This document shows, piece by piece, positions 53,387 through 62,240 of a DNA stretch of 64,000 bases; within the stretch, counting starts at the first letter, position 1; each line of letters starts with the position of its first letter. A program made the position numbers and the translations under genes. Source of the stretch: Anaerosacchariphilus polymeriproducens (lineage in GTDB: Bacteria > Bacillota > Clostridia > Lachnospirales > Lachnospiraceae); assembly GCF_003363435.1 (NCBI RefSeq), contig NZ_QRCT01000013.1:112343-176342 (forward strand), written 5' to 3'. The notes under the pieces are model-generated. The model was given only the letters and a program-made list of their open reading frames with translations, was not told where the DNA came from and did not search any database.

Positions 53387-55161
53387 TTTTTATTCACCTG
53401 ACTTTCTATCATAACAGTATCACCTTCTATTAACCCATCTTTTATTTCAACATTACTTCCATCCGAAAAACCAGTCGTTACTTCAACTTTTTCTGTCGTA
53501 CCATCTTCTTTCTTTAATTTCACATAAGAAGAAGCTTGATCTTTCGTTATCGCTTTATTTGAAACATAAACAACATCTGTCAGTTCTTTTGTAACAAAGG
53601 TCGCATTTCCAGTCATTCCCTCATACAATGCTGAAACATCTCCTGTTATGCGTATGGTAACAGGATAGGTAACGGTAGAAGAATTGTCAGAAGAAGCAGT
53701 TGTTGATATATTGATTACTTCTGCAGTATAGATGACATCTGGATATGCAGTAAAACTTACATTTACCTGGCTTTCGGTAGTAATTGATGCAATATCTTCC
53801 TGATCAATATCTAAAGTCACTGTTATATTTTCAGAATTTCCAAAAGTTGCAATTGTAGAACCTGCAGATATTTCATCTTCTGCCACATAATTAATTGCTG
53901 TAACCAAGCCACTGCAATTAGCAAGAATTTCACCATTCGTATTAATCAATTCTGTAAAATTATTTAAATCCTTCTTTGCATTTTCTAAATTCTCTTGTGC
54001 ATCTTCAACATCATCATCAATACCATCCATTGTAATATCATATAGAGTACTTGCATTATTAGCCGTTATTTTTTCTTGAGCAAGAGTTGCTTCTGCTTCC
54101 AGAATCCCCTCTTTTTGTTCTGTAACCGCTTCATTTAAAGCATTTTCTAAAGAAGTAAGATTGCTTTGTAATTCTGCAAGTTTTATTTTTGCTTCTGATA
54201 AATCTTTTTCAGCATTAGTTTTCGCCTTTGAATAATTACTTTTTAAAGTAGATAATTCTTCTTTCGCCTTTTTTAAATCAGCAGCAATTTCTTCTGCTTT
54301 ATCCTTTGAAGAATTTTCTTGTTTCTTTAATAACTTGTCAACCTCTTGCTGTTTTGCATCCATTTGTTCTTTTAATTCGCTTACTTTATATTCTGTATCA
54401 TAAGTATTATTATCAATATTGTACTGGTATGTACTGATACTTGTTTGTGTTTCTGTCAATTTTTCTTGTGCATTGGAAACAGCTTCTGCCAATTTAGCAA
54501 CTGTATTATTATATTCTTCATTTGCCAAATTACTTTTTGCTTTATTCTCTTTTAAAGTTGAATTTGCAGCTGTTTGGTTCGATTCACGCACAATTTCAGC
54601 ATTTTTCACTTTCATCTGTGCACTGGAAATTGCATCATTTAAGCAATTAAGTGTCGCTTTATAACTATCTTCAGTTACTTTTATAATTGGCTTTCCACTA
54701 GTTACGCTGTCACCAGTTGAAACATAAACTTTCTCAACAACTAAATTGGGCAGGGAAGACTCTGAAGTCTGGCTGGACGTTGAAGATGCTCCTTCTGAAT
54801 TACTGTTTGTATCAGAAGAATTATTTTCTGACTTTTCAGAAGATGAACCCGTCTCAGAGGTTGACGTATTAGAATTAGTAGAACTATTTGTAGTTTTAGA
54901 AGCGGATGTAGACGCCTCATAATTCAAACTTACACTTTCTAAAGCAGCATTACCGCTTTCCGTTATACCAGTTGTTAGATTCCCTTTCAAAACCTTCGTT
55001 TCTTTCATAAGAATTTCCTCTGATGTGTCTTGAGCAAAAGTATATTTTACAATTATTAATATAATTGCTATGAAAAGTATAAATGCTCCAATCCCTACAA
55101 AAATAAATTTCTTCTTTATTTTGTGTCCACAAATTGTAATTGATGTTTCTTTTGTCTTCAT
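53383..55161 (-). CDS. MacA/HlyD-type membrane fusion protein
   Basis: A 592-residue adaptor. One membrane helix (about residues 18-42), a lipoyl-like hairpin split by a Ser/Thr/Asn-rich low-complexity stretch (about residues 85-140), a long coiled coil (about 175-395), and a beta-barrel/membrane-proximal region (ISAGSTIATFGNSENITVTLDI, VYVSNKAITKDQ). A TTG-started frame from 55173 covers the GGAGG site; ATG 55161 is used. First gene of the four-gene efflux operon. Confidence 0.93.
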   Translation of the reverse strand: MKTKETSITICGHKIKKKFIFVGIGAFILFIAIILIIVKYTFAQDTSEEILMKETKVLKGNLTTGITESGNAALESVSLNYEASTSASKTTNSSTNSNTSTSETGSSSEKSENNSSDTNSNSEGASSTSSQTSESSLPNLVVEKVYVSTGDSVTSGKPIIKVTEDSYKATLNCLNDAISSAQMKVKNAEIVRESNQTAANSTLKENKAKSNLANEEYNNTVAKLAEAVSNAQEKLTETQTSISTYQYNIDNNTYDTEYKVSELKEQMDAKQQEVDKLLKKQENSSKDKAEEIAADLKKAKEELSTLKSNYSKAKTNAEKDLSEAKIKLAELQSNLTSLENALNEAVTEQKEGILEAEATLAQEKITANNASTLYDITMDGIDDDVEDAQENLENAKKDLNNFTELINTNGEILANCSGLVTAINYVAEDEISAGSTIATFGNSENITVTLDIDQEDIASITTESQVNVSFTAYPDVIYTAEVINISTTASSDNSSTVTYPVTIRITGDVSALYEGMTGNATFVTKELTDVVYVSNKAITKDQASSYVKLKKEDGTTEKVEVTTGFSDGSNVEIKDGLIEGDTVMIESQVNKK

Positions 55162-55271
55162 TTTAACCTCCAAATATTATTTTCCTAAAAATTATCATAT
55201 CAAGGTGAAGGTTATGTGTTGAACTTATGAAAATCAAAAGAATACACTTCAGGTTTCACAAAGAACTAAAA

Positions 55272-55327
55272 TAAGTGTAACTATTAGATCAATTATTTAA
55301 CGTCTAACAATTACACTTACTTTTTAT
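55272..55327 (-). terminator. Terminator of the sulfur-carrier operon
   Basis: AAGTGTAA...TTAGA / TCTAA...TTACACTT inverted arms, a weak T-tract on the minus strand. Lies after cysE. Confidence 0.55.
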
Positions 55328-55390
55328 TTGATTTTATCCAAATCTAATCCTTACAGCAGCTCAAATCTTATGAAACTAACATTTGTCGCA

Positions 55391-55930
55391 TTAGCCACAA
55401 CAATTTATTTTAATTTTGTTTTTTGCCGGAGCACCAACTGCTGTTGATTGTGAAACTACATCTTTCAATACTACCGAATTAGCTCCAATTTTAGCTCCAT
55501 CTCCTACATAAATAGATCCCAGTACTTTAGCACCTGCACCAATTACAACATTATTACCTACAGTTGGGTGCCTTTTTTTCCCTTTGTCTTTTCCTGTACC
55601 TCCTAATGTTACACCATGATATATTGTAACATTATCACCAATAATTGCTGTTTCTCCTATGACTACTCCCATACCATGGTCAATAAACAGACCTTTTCCA
55701 ATCGTTGCTCCGGGATGTATCTCAATTCCTGTAAAAAATCTGGAAATCTGAGAAATAACCCTTGCTATTAAAAATAACTTATGTCTATATAAAAAATTAG
55801 CAATTCGGTAAGCAATTAGAGCATGAATACATGGATATAGAATAAATACTTCTAATTTAGTACGTGCTGCAGGGTCATCTTCTAAAACTCTATTTAAATC
55901 ATATTTTAAATTATCAAACAAATCTTCCAA
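55391..55930 (-). CDS. cysE: Serine O-acetyltransferase (CysE/EpsC type)
   Basis: A 179-residue hexapeptide-repeat acetyltransferase making O-acetylserine from serine and acetyl-CoA. Helical start ([22 protein letters not shown]), then left-handed beta-helix repeats: [65 protein letters not shown]. This is the short form usual in Firmicutes. Last gene of the sulfur-carrier operon. It gives the activated serine acceptor, but no PLP sulfhydrylase is encoded alongside. Confidence 0.96.
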   Translation of the reverse strand: MEDLFDNLKYDLNRVLEDDPAARTKLEVFILYPCIHALIAYRIANFLYRHKLFLIARVISQISRFFTGIEIHPGATIGKGLFIDHGMGVVIGETAIIGDNVTIYHGVTLGGTGKDKGKKRHPTVGNNVVIGAGAKVLGSIYVGDGAKIGANSVVLKDVVSQSTAVGAPAKNKIKINCCG

Positions 55931-55956
55931 CTCCCTTAAGCTTACAAAATTCCAAA

Positions 55957-56238
55957 TCAGCCCCCTGCAATAGGAGTCATAATAGTCAACTCTGCACCAT
56001 CATCTAATTGTTTTGTAGAATCATCTGCTTTTGCCTGCTCATCTCCAACAAAAATTAAAATACTATGATTAATTTCACCATTTTCTTTTAAAAATAAGTC
56101 CTTTAATTCTTTGTTTTTTTTGCATAAATATTCAGTAACTAATTGTTTCAATGAACAATTCTCTTCTACTGTCATAACCTCTTCCGATAAGCCTGCTGCA
56201 TTCTTTACTTGTGCCAGATAATTAATTTTAATCTTCAT
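55957..56238 (-). CDS. MoaD/ThiS-like sulfur carrier protein ending in Gly-Gly
   Basis: A 93-residue ubiquitin-fold protein. Motifs [20 protein letters not shown] and the C-terminus [10 protein letters not shown], ending exactly at the Gly-Gly used for adenylation and thiocarboxylation. No tail follows, so no proteolytic trimming is needed. The frame extends back to TTG 56244 over the ribosome site; ATG 56238 is preferred. Sits between a lyase and cysE. No other molybdopterin or thiamine gene is in the window. Confidence 0.92.
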   Translation of the reverse strand: MKIKINYLAQVKNAAGLSEEVMTVEENCSLKQLVTEYLCKKNKELKDLFLKENGEINHSILIFVGDEQAKADDSTKQLDDGAELTIMTPIAGG

Positions 56239-56264
56239 TCGCAAAATCTCCTTTTTATTTATCT

Positions 56265-57605
56265 TTAATAATTTATAACTGCTTGTACAATTTCTTCAGT
56301 TTCTCCTATATAATTTTCCGGATGTGACATTATGTATCTATCCTCTTCCGTTAAGTATTTACTTACATCATCGGCCAATAAAGTCTCTCTAAAACTTTTT
56401 TTCGTCTTCTCAGCTTTTTCAACTATTTCATGCAGTTTCTCTTGTGCATTCATTTTTCCGATATGTTTTCCTAATTTGAATAAAATGTATTCAGATGTCA
56501 CCAGTTCTTTAATCTTATATAAATTTTCTTTCATTTTTTCTTCATTGACTTCTAAATTATTTAAAACATCCAAGATATAACTTAACATGGTTCCTACATA
56601 GACGAACATCTGTGGAAAAGCTAACCATTCAGCCCATAAGGATCTTGGATCTCTTTCGTTTTCATGAATTGTTGATTCAACCGTAATGGATGATAGAGCT
56701 TTTATATGTTTGAATAACACAACGATTCTTTCACATAAAACAGGATTTTGTTTATGCGGCATTGTTGAACTACCCATAGATATTTTTGCCTTTTTCCCTT
56801 CTCTTACTTCCATAACATCAGAACGTCCCAGAAAGAATATTTCATTGGCGATCTTTGCAATCGAACCAGCTAATATTGCAATGCAAGAACCTAATTCAGC
56901 CATATTATCTCTTGAAGTATGCCAAGGTACCATATCAAAATCTAGCCCTAATTTCTTCAAAGTTTCCTGACTTATATTATTTGCTTTATCACCTAATGCT
57001 GCTCTAGTTCCTACTGCACCTGATAATTGTCCCACTAAAACTCTTTCTTTTAAGGAATCAAATCTTTTTATATGACGCCGAATTTCAGAAATCCAAATGG
57101 ATACTTTTAACCCAAAAGTAATTGGAATTCCATATTGTCCATGACTCCTGCCAATCATTGGTGTATTACTATGCTTTTTTGCTAAATCAACTAATATTCT
57201 TTCTATCTCATTTAAATCACGAGAAACAACTTCTAATATTTCTTTCACTTCTAATATTTGCCCAGTATCAACTATGTCTTGTGTAGTTGCACCATAATGT
57301 ACATATTGGCCATATTTATTGTCGCATACTTTTTTTAATTCTTTCAGCAATGGAACTATGGAATTACGATTTACTTTATATTCGTCTTTCAAACTCTCCA
57401 TGTCAATAAACTGCAATTTACACTTTTTATGTATTTCTTCAGCTGCTTCTACAGGTATTATACCAAACTCACTTTGTGTAACTGCTAGAGCAGCCTCTAT
57501 ATTAAGCCATCTTTGGAATCTGGCTTTTTCATCGAAAAGCTTTTTCATTTCAGGCGTAGAATAAACATCTTCCTGTATTTCATAATCTAAAAAACTAATT
57601 GGCAT
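56265..57605 (-). CDS. Fumarase/adenylosuccinate-lyase superfamily enzyme, copy B
   Basis: A 446-residue helical lyase. Superfamily marks: HYGATTQDIVDTGQILEVKEI, GRSHGQYGIPITFG and the signature loop GSSTMPHKQNP near residue 285. N-terminal part (FDEKARFQRWLNIEAALAVTQ) resembles PurB and 3-carboxymuconate cycloisomerase. Paralog of copy A two genes upstream. Active-site loop is intact. Likely adds a nucleophile to, or eliminates it from, a fumarate-like acceptor. Not placed in a purine operon. Start at ATG 57605 after GGAGGTGG. Confidence 0.9.
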   Translation of the reverse strand: MPISFLDYEIQEDVYSTPEMKKLFDEKARFQRWLNIEAALAVTQSEFGIIPVEAAEEIHKKCKLQFIDMESLKDEYKVNRNSIVPLLKELKKVCDNKYGQYVHYGATTQDIVDTGQILEVKEILEVVSRDLNEIERILVDLAKKHSNTPMIGRSHGQYGIPITFGLKVSIWISEIRRHIKRFDSLKERVLVGQLSGAVGTRAALGDKANNISQETLKKLGLDFDMVPWHTSRDNMAELGSCIAILAGSIAKIANEIFFLGRSDVMEVREGKKAKISMGSSTMPHKQNPVLCERIVVLFKHIKALSSITVESTIHENERDPRSLWAEWLAFPQMFVYVGTMLSYILDVLNNLEVNEEKMKENLYKIKELVTSEYILFKLGKHIGKMNAQEKLHEIVEKAEKTKKSFRETLLADDVSKYLTEEDRYIMSHPENYIGETEEIVQAVINY

Positions 57606-57619
57606 GCCTGCCACCTCCT

Positions 57620-58792
57620 TTATAATGAAACGGTATAAGGGACATCTGCTTCCATTATATTTGTCTCATCTACAATTCTTTCCGCTGCTTCAGATGGTGT
57701 AATATCTTCCGTTTTACTCTTTAATAAAATCATTTCTACAACTTCATAAGATTTCATTTTAATATAATCGAGTACTTCTTGAGGGGTCGGACAATCTTTC
57801 GGTCCATATAATCCATTCATGGACATCGGACCGCCTGCTCCTGCAACAAAAGAAGGTAATACTACGATATCTCTTTTATATAAAATCTTTTCTGCTTCCT
57901 CACTGACTGCTAGATTAGCACCAGGAACGACTGCCTTTACATCGATATGATCCGCATTTTCTACTGTAATAGAATTTTCTATTGCTGCTAATAACATAAT
58001 ATCTACCTTTTGATTTAGTATCTCTTTGCAGTCAACCACATCATACTCGGATGTGCTATTTACATCCGGTAGTTTGGTACCTGGATGATTTAACCACTCC
58101 TCAATTGGTAATGCATTCCCCTCTTTTGCTATTATACTTTTATCAATATCAGATACGGCACTTATGTTTACACCATGCTGTATTAAACCAATAATAGCCG
58201 CTCTTGCCAATACACCAAAGCCCTGTACTGCAACTGACGCATTTTCTTTTTTAATATTTAAATGTTCTAAGACTTTTAAAGCAGACATTGCTACTTGATA
58301 ACCGGCTCTGATTTTTCCTAATTTCCAATTACCGACCGCATTGTTCTCTAAAACATTACAACGATCCAAAAAACTTTTCGAATCAAAATTTTGTACATTC
58401 TTAATGGCATGTTTAATTGTCAGTAAACCTTCTTTATTCACGATTTCATTTAATTCATCTGCTGATGTATTGAGATCTGATCCCATAGAATATCTAGTTT
58501 CCAAAAAGGGCTTTATTGCCTTTACAAATCGGCTTATTGCTTCCTCTTTGTTAGGAGATTCCGGATCATAGTCTATACCGGATTTCGCCCCACTAATTGG
58601 AAGTCCGCAGATTTTCATCTTTTTGGTCATATTCTGAGCCATTAATTTCAAATGTTCCTGAGTCAGACCTTTCTGTACACGAATTCCTCCGGCAGCCAGT
58701 TTATAATCTAAATTATCAATAATCAGCCAACCATTAAATCCTTCCTTTTTATCTTTATATGATACAATAATATCCGGTTCGTTCTTTATCAT
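57620..58792 (-). CDS. Glu/Leu/Phe/Val dehydrogenase-like enzyme
   Basis: A 390-residue member of the amino acid dehydrogenase superfamily. Segment LPISGAKSGIDYDP holds the catalytic-type Lys (about residue 70; GGAKGG in typical enzymes), and MGSDLNTSADELNEI holds the partner Asp (about 106). Rossmann motif VAVQGFGVLARAAI is near 190, and the SFVAGAGGPMSMNGL region closes the fold. Family reaction is reversible NAD(P)-linked deamination of an amino acid to a keto acid. Lies between the two lyases. Start at ATG 58792 rather than GTG 58801. Substrate unknown. Confidence 0.9.
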   Translation of the reverse strand: MIKNEPDIIVSYKDKKEGFNGWLIIDNLDYKLAAGGIRVQKGLTQEHLKLMAQNMTKKMKICGLPISGAKSGIDYDPESPNKEEAISRFVKAIKPFLETRYSMGSDLNTSADELNEIVNKEGLLTIKHAIKNVQNFDSKSFLDRCNVLENNAVGNWKLGKIRAGYQVAMSALKVLEHLNIKKENASVAVQGFGVLARAAIIGLIQHGVNISAVSDIDKSIIAKEGNALPIEEWLNHPGTKLPDVNSTSEYDVVDCKEILNQKVDIMLLAAIENSITVENADHIDVKAVVPGANLAVSEEAEKILYKRDIVVLPSFVAGAGGPMSMNGLYGPKDCPTPQEVLDYIKMKSYEVVEMILLKSKTEDITPSEAAERIVDETNIMEADVPYTVSL

Positions 58793-58810
58793 TTTCTTCA
58801 CTCCGTTCTT

Positions 58811-60163
58811 TTATTTGATTGTTTTCGCATCTAAAATAACTTTTTCTATCATTTTTCCAGATTCACCTAGTGAATTTTTGGGATCTACGATGCACCTTAG
58901 TTCCTTTTCATCTAAAGAATATTTTTGGACCAACTCATCTACTAAACTTTTATCTTTATTTTTATTCATTACTGTCTCATAAACAGCCTTATGTGCTTTA
59001 TTTTTCCCCATTTGCTTGCCTAGCCAAAACATAATTGCTTCCGATGAAATAAGCTCTGCAGAATCCATTAAATTTTTGTTTATATTTTCATGATTAATTA
59101 CCAGACCTGAAAGTATTTCTTTTATTGACTTTAGGGCACAGCATGCATACATACACGTATCTGTGATCGTGACCCATTCAAGTCTTAAGGAACGATAATC
59201 TCTTTCATGTTCACATTCTAAAGTATCAAAATTTAAATTGGTATTCCCTTTTACTAATTTAGCAAGTGTCACAATATGTTCGCACTTTTCGGGGTTACGT
59301 TTATGCGGCATAGTAGAACTTCCTACCTGGCCATTTGAAAATGGCTCTGACAATTCTTCAATTCCATTTTTATTTAGTTGAATGATTTCATTTGCTATTT
59401 TTGCAAAATTACCTGTAATTAATGCTAAAACTGATAATAGTTCAACAAATCTATCTCTTGTATTATGCCAAGCGACATTCGGTACACCTAACCCCAATTC
59501 TTCGGAAAAAACTTTTAATAATTCATATCCTGATCCTTGAAAAGATGCCATCGTTCCTACTCCGCCAAAAAGCTGGCTGACCAATAGATTTTTTTCACAA
59601 TGTTCTACTCTTCTATAGTTTCGAATATTTTCATCCAGCCATTCTGCGAATTTAAGACCTAAACTCATTGGTAAAGCATTTTGTGCATGTGTTCTCCCTA
59701 CAATTGCAACATTTTGATTTTCTCTGGATAAATCTATCAGAATATCTATAATACTTTTCAAATCCTTTTTTACAATTTTTAAAATGTCTTTCACTTCTAA
59801 CATTTGAGCAGTATCCTCTATATCCTGGGTTGTTGGTCCATAATGAATATATTGTGCTGCTTCAGAACTTACCGATCTCTGCCAAGCATTCAAAAGCGGA
59901 ATCAATGAATGTTTCGTTACTTTTATATCACTTTTTATTTTATCTAAATCAAAATTTTTCAGTTCCCCTGCATTTATCAATTCATCTGCTGCTTCTTCTG
60001 GGATCAATCCTAATAATTTTTGACTTTTTAATAATGCTTTTTCAATATCCAGCCAACGCTGCATTCTCCTTATATCACTAAATATTTCTTTTGATTCCTC
60101 TGTACAATAATCTTCTCCGAAAAATTCAGAATCAATTATTTGACTTTTCAAAACCGATTCCAT
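58811..60163 (-). CDS. Fumarase/adenylosuccinate-lyase superfamily enzyme, copy A
   Basis: A 450-residue paralog of the lyase at 56265-57605. Marks: HYGPTTQDIEDTAQMLEVKDI, GRTHAQNALPMSLG, GSSTMPHKRNPEKCEH near residue 285, and HERDYRSLRLEWV. Both copies keep the mobile-loop serines and the conserved His region, so both should be catalytic. N-terminus FSDIRRMQRWLDIEKALLKS as in PurB/PcaB-like proteins. Follows the JAB gene by 28 bases. Substrate unknown. Confidence 0.9.
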   Translation of the reverse strand: MESVLKSQIIDSEFFGEDYCTEESKEIFSDIRRMQRWLDIEKALLKSQKLLGLIPEEAADELINAGELKNFDLDKIKSDIKVTKHSLIPLLNAWQRSVSSEAAQYIHYGPTTQDIEDTAQMLEVKDILKIVKKDLKSIIDILIDLSRENQNVAIVGRTHAQNALPMSLGLKFAEWLDENIRNYRRVEHCEKNLLVSQLFGGVGTMASFQGSGYELLKVFSEELGLGVPNVAWHNTRDRFVELLSVLALITGNFAKIANEIIQLNKNGIEELSEPFSNGQVGSSTMPHKRNPEKCEHIVTLAKLVKGNTNLNFDTLECEHERDYRSLRLEWVTITDTCMYACCALKSIKEILSGLVINHENINKNLMDSAELISSEAIMFWLGKQMGKNKAHKAVYETVMNKNKDKSLVDELVQKYSLDEKELRCIVDPKNSLGESGKMIEKVILDAKTIK

Positions 60164-60191
60164 ACTATCCCTCCTTAACCTGCCTACTTTA

Positions 60192-60725
60192 TCATTGGAA
60201 AATAATTGGTATCTCTTTCTTTATATCTCCTTCGTAAAATGCTCTAATAATAGGATTTTCTCTATCTACAACAGATATAATTATCATAATTAGCCCCGTA
60301 TTCTTTGCCAATTCTTCATCAATCACTGTAGGCGTATCTCTTAGTTTGTCATGTTCCCAAGATACCCTATGCATATGGTATGTACCTATTAACTCAGATT
60401 TTTCTTGTTTACAGCGGTTAATTGCACTCATTAACTCCAAAGGATCCGCTACCCAGCCTCTTTTATCTAAAGGGGTTTCTGAAGGAATTGCAAACTTATT
60501 CATTAAATTATCCATATTTTCTTTTTCTTCCTTGCTTGTTCTGGTATTTTTATATAAAGGAATGATAGAATTTACTGCAACATATTCTTCATGAAAAGTT
60601 CCACTTACTAATCCATATGCTTTTTGTTCTTTTGTTTCGCTTTCTAAATAATCTTTATCTAATTTTCGAAAACAATGGTTTAACAGATTCTCTCTCTCTA
60701 TCTTTGATAGAATAAGCTTATTCAT
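60192..60725 (-). CDS. JAB/JAMM-type metallopeptidase of the sulfur-carrier operon
   Basis: A 177-residue JAB1/MPN-fold protein. Zinc ligands: H117-M-H119 and D130, with the usual ten-residue spacing before the Asp. The Ser usually three residues before that Asp is Lys127, and the Glu usually before the CG/YG motif (KAYGLVSG) seems displaced (E33), so catalytic detail may differ. Related Mec+/QbsD enzymes release products or trim sulfur carriers. It overlaps moeB by eight bases. Since the carrier already ends in GG, release of a carrier-bound product is more likely. Confidence 0.82.
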   Translation of the reverse strand: MNKLILSKIERENLLNHCFRKLDKDYLESETKEQKAYGLVSGTFHEEYVAVNSIIPLYKNTRTSKEEKENMDNLMNKFAIPSETPLDKRGWVADPLELMSAINRCKQEKSELIGTYHMHRVSWEHDKLRDTPTVIDEELAKNTGLIMIIISVVDRENPIIRAFYEGDIKKEIPIIFQ

Positions 60726-61848
60726 AAACTTCTCTCCATTCTTTTGTTGTTTTTAAATTAAAGATACCACCATCTAAAATCCCAAATATCTTATATCCCT
60801 TTGCATATAATGCTTTTGCTGCATTCATACTATTTACACCTGATTGACAAATAATAATAAACTCTTTATTTTTATATTCCTCAAGTGTATTTAAATTTTC
60901 TCTTAAGAGATTAATGGGAATATTCTTATAAGTTTTATATTTTACTTTTTCTAGGTTTTCCTGATCACTTACATCCAATATAACGATATCATCATCTGAA
61001 TTCATTTTGTGATAAAATTCCACACAGGTAATTTTTTTTATTGCATCATTCTTGGGTTCTAAATTTTTAATATCTTCATAATTTTTCAAGGCATCTATAC
61101 CTGAATTATGGTTGCAAATAGTACAATCACAATTTGGTTTAATTTTTACTTCCCTAAATTTCATGTTAAGTGCATCGTATAATAATAAGCGTCCAATTAA
61201 GGGCTCTCCAATATTACAAATCAACTTAATCACTTCTGTAGCCTGTATACAACCGATAACACCTGCTACCACTCCCAATATACCTAATGCTAAACTGCCG
61301 GGTTGATTTTCCGGAGGCAGAGGTTCTGGATTAATACATCGAAAGCATGGTCCATTAGGTGCTCCATAAACAGTGACCTGTCCTTCGAAATTATATATGC
61401 TCCCGTAAACATAAGTTTTATTTAATAAAATACATGCATCATTTATTAAATATCTTGTAGCAAAATTGTCAGTTGCATCTACAACAAAATCATATTTTTC
61501 AATAATATTTAATGCATTTTCTTTCTTTAAAGGCTCTTCATGCATGATAACATTTACATCTGGGTTCATATCTTTAATTCTTTTCGCTGCACATTGGATT
61601 TTAGGTAAATTAATATCCTGAGTTTCATAAAGAATCTGTCTTTGCAGATTGCTAACATCAACAGAATCAAATTCAACTAATCCTATCGTCCCAACTCCGG
61701 CAGCCCCAAGATATAATGATACAGGAGAACCAAGACCTCCTACACCGATAATAAGAACTTTTGAATCTAGTAATTTTTTCTGCCCGGCTTCTCCAACTTC
61801 TTTTAACAATAAGTGCCTATTGTACCTTGAATATTGATTAATATTCAT
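60718..61848 (-). CDS. MoeB/ThiF E1-like adenylyltransferase fused to rhodanese
   Basis: A 376-residue MoeZ-type enzyme that adenylates the C-terminus of a sulfur carrier and transfers sulfur to it. E1 domain: GVGGLGSP (residues 35-42), zinc cysteines C168/C171 and C242/C245, and RYLINDACILLNKTYVYG with the DATDN motif. Rhodanese domain about 265-376 with persulfide Cys334 (CQSGVNS). First gene of the operon with GGAGGTGA before ATG 61848. No ThiG, ThiH or Moa genes are near. Confidence 0.95.
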   Translation of the reverse strand: MNINQYSRYNRHLLLKEVGEAGQKKLLDSKVLIIGVGGLGSPVSLYLGAAGVGTIGLVEFDSVDVSNLQRQILYETQDINLPKIQCAAKRIKDMNPDVNVIMHEEPLKKENALNIIEKYDFVVDATDNFATRYLINDACILLNKTYVYGSIYNFEGQVTVYGAPNGPCFRCINPEPLPPENQPGSLALGILGVVAGVIGCIQATEVIKLICNIGEPLIGRLLLYDALNMKFREVKIKPNCDCTICNHNSGIDALKNYEDIKNLEPKNDAIKKITCVEFYHKMNSDDDIVILDVSDQENLEKVKYKTYKNIPINLLRENLNTLEEYKNKEFIIICQSGVNSMNAAKALYAKGYKIFGILDGGIFNLKTTKEWREVYE

Positions 61849-61894
61849 TTTTCACCTCCGTATTTTATTGTTACATCTAGATGTTTTGCACACT

Positions 61895-61923
61895 ATGTTA
61901 ACGCTTGACAAGACTTATGTCAA
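61895..61923 (-). promoter_or_regulatory. Sigma-A promoter of the sulfur-carrier operon
   Basis: Minus strand TTGACA (61923-61918), 17 bases, TAACAT (61900-61895). The two hexamers lie in the arms of the inverted repeat TGTTAAC...GTCAACA (61896-61925), so a bound regulator would cover both. Confidence 0.7.
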
Positions 61924-61928
61924 CACAT
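61917..61928. promoter_or_regulatory. Candidate PadR-type operator
   Basis: ATGT-CAAC-ACAT palindrome overlapping the -35 box. PadR-family regulators typically bind ATGT...ACAT inverted repeats. The PadR gene is divergent on the other side of the gap. The rest of 61849-62160 is A/T-rich with no gene seen. Confidence 0.4.
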
Positions 61929-62160
61929 ATTTACTTAATTTAACATCAATCAACTATTTCTATACTTTTAAACATTATTTTTACTATAATATAATTTTTT
62001 TTGTTGAAATATGCTTATTATTATCAAAAAAAGGAAGTATGAAATGTTTATCTATTCTATTTACTTTTCGCCTTTGCCTAAAGATTTAGATAAAAATTAT
62101 CAAAAATCAAGAAAAAAAATTGCCAATAAAAACGGAATAAAAACTTAAATTTTTATCAAT

Positions 62161-62189
62161 TTGCACTATAAAATAATTTATGTTATAAT
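62161..62189 (+). promoter_or_regulatory. Sigma-A promoter of the PadR gene
   Basis: TTGCAC (62161-62166), 17-base spacer, TATAAT (62184-62189), perfect -10 box, 51 bases before the chosen ATG. Confidence 0.7.
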
Positions 62190-62240
62190 CGCATCAAGAA
62201 AACAATCTATTTTCAAACTATGGTAAAGAAGAGGAATGAT

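Noticed and set aside
56265..60163. Calling the lyases purB or argH
   Set aside because: Two paralogs in one operon, with no purine or arginine genes near; superfamily membership is clear but the specific reaction is not.
55391..61848. Molybdopterin or thiamine biosynthesis operon
   Set aside because: MoaD-like and MoeB-like genes are present, but there is no moaA, moaC, moaE, mogA, thiG, thiH or thiC, while cysE, two lyases and a dehydrogenase are.
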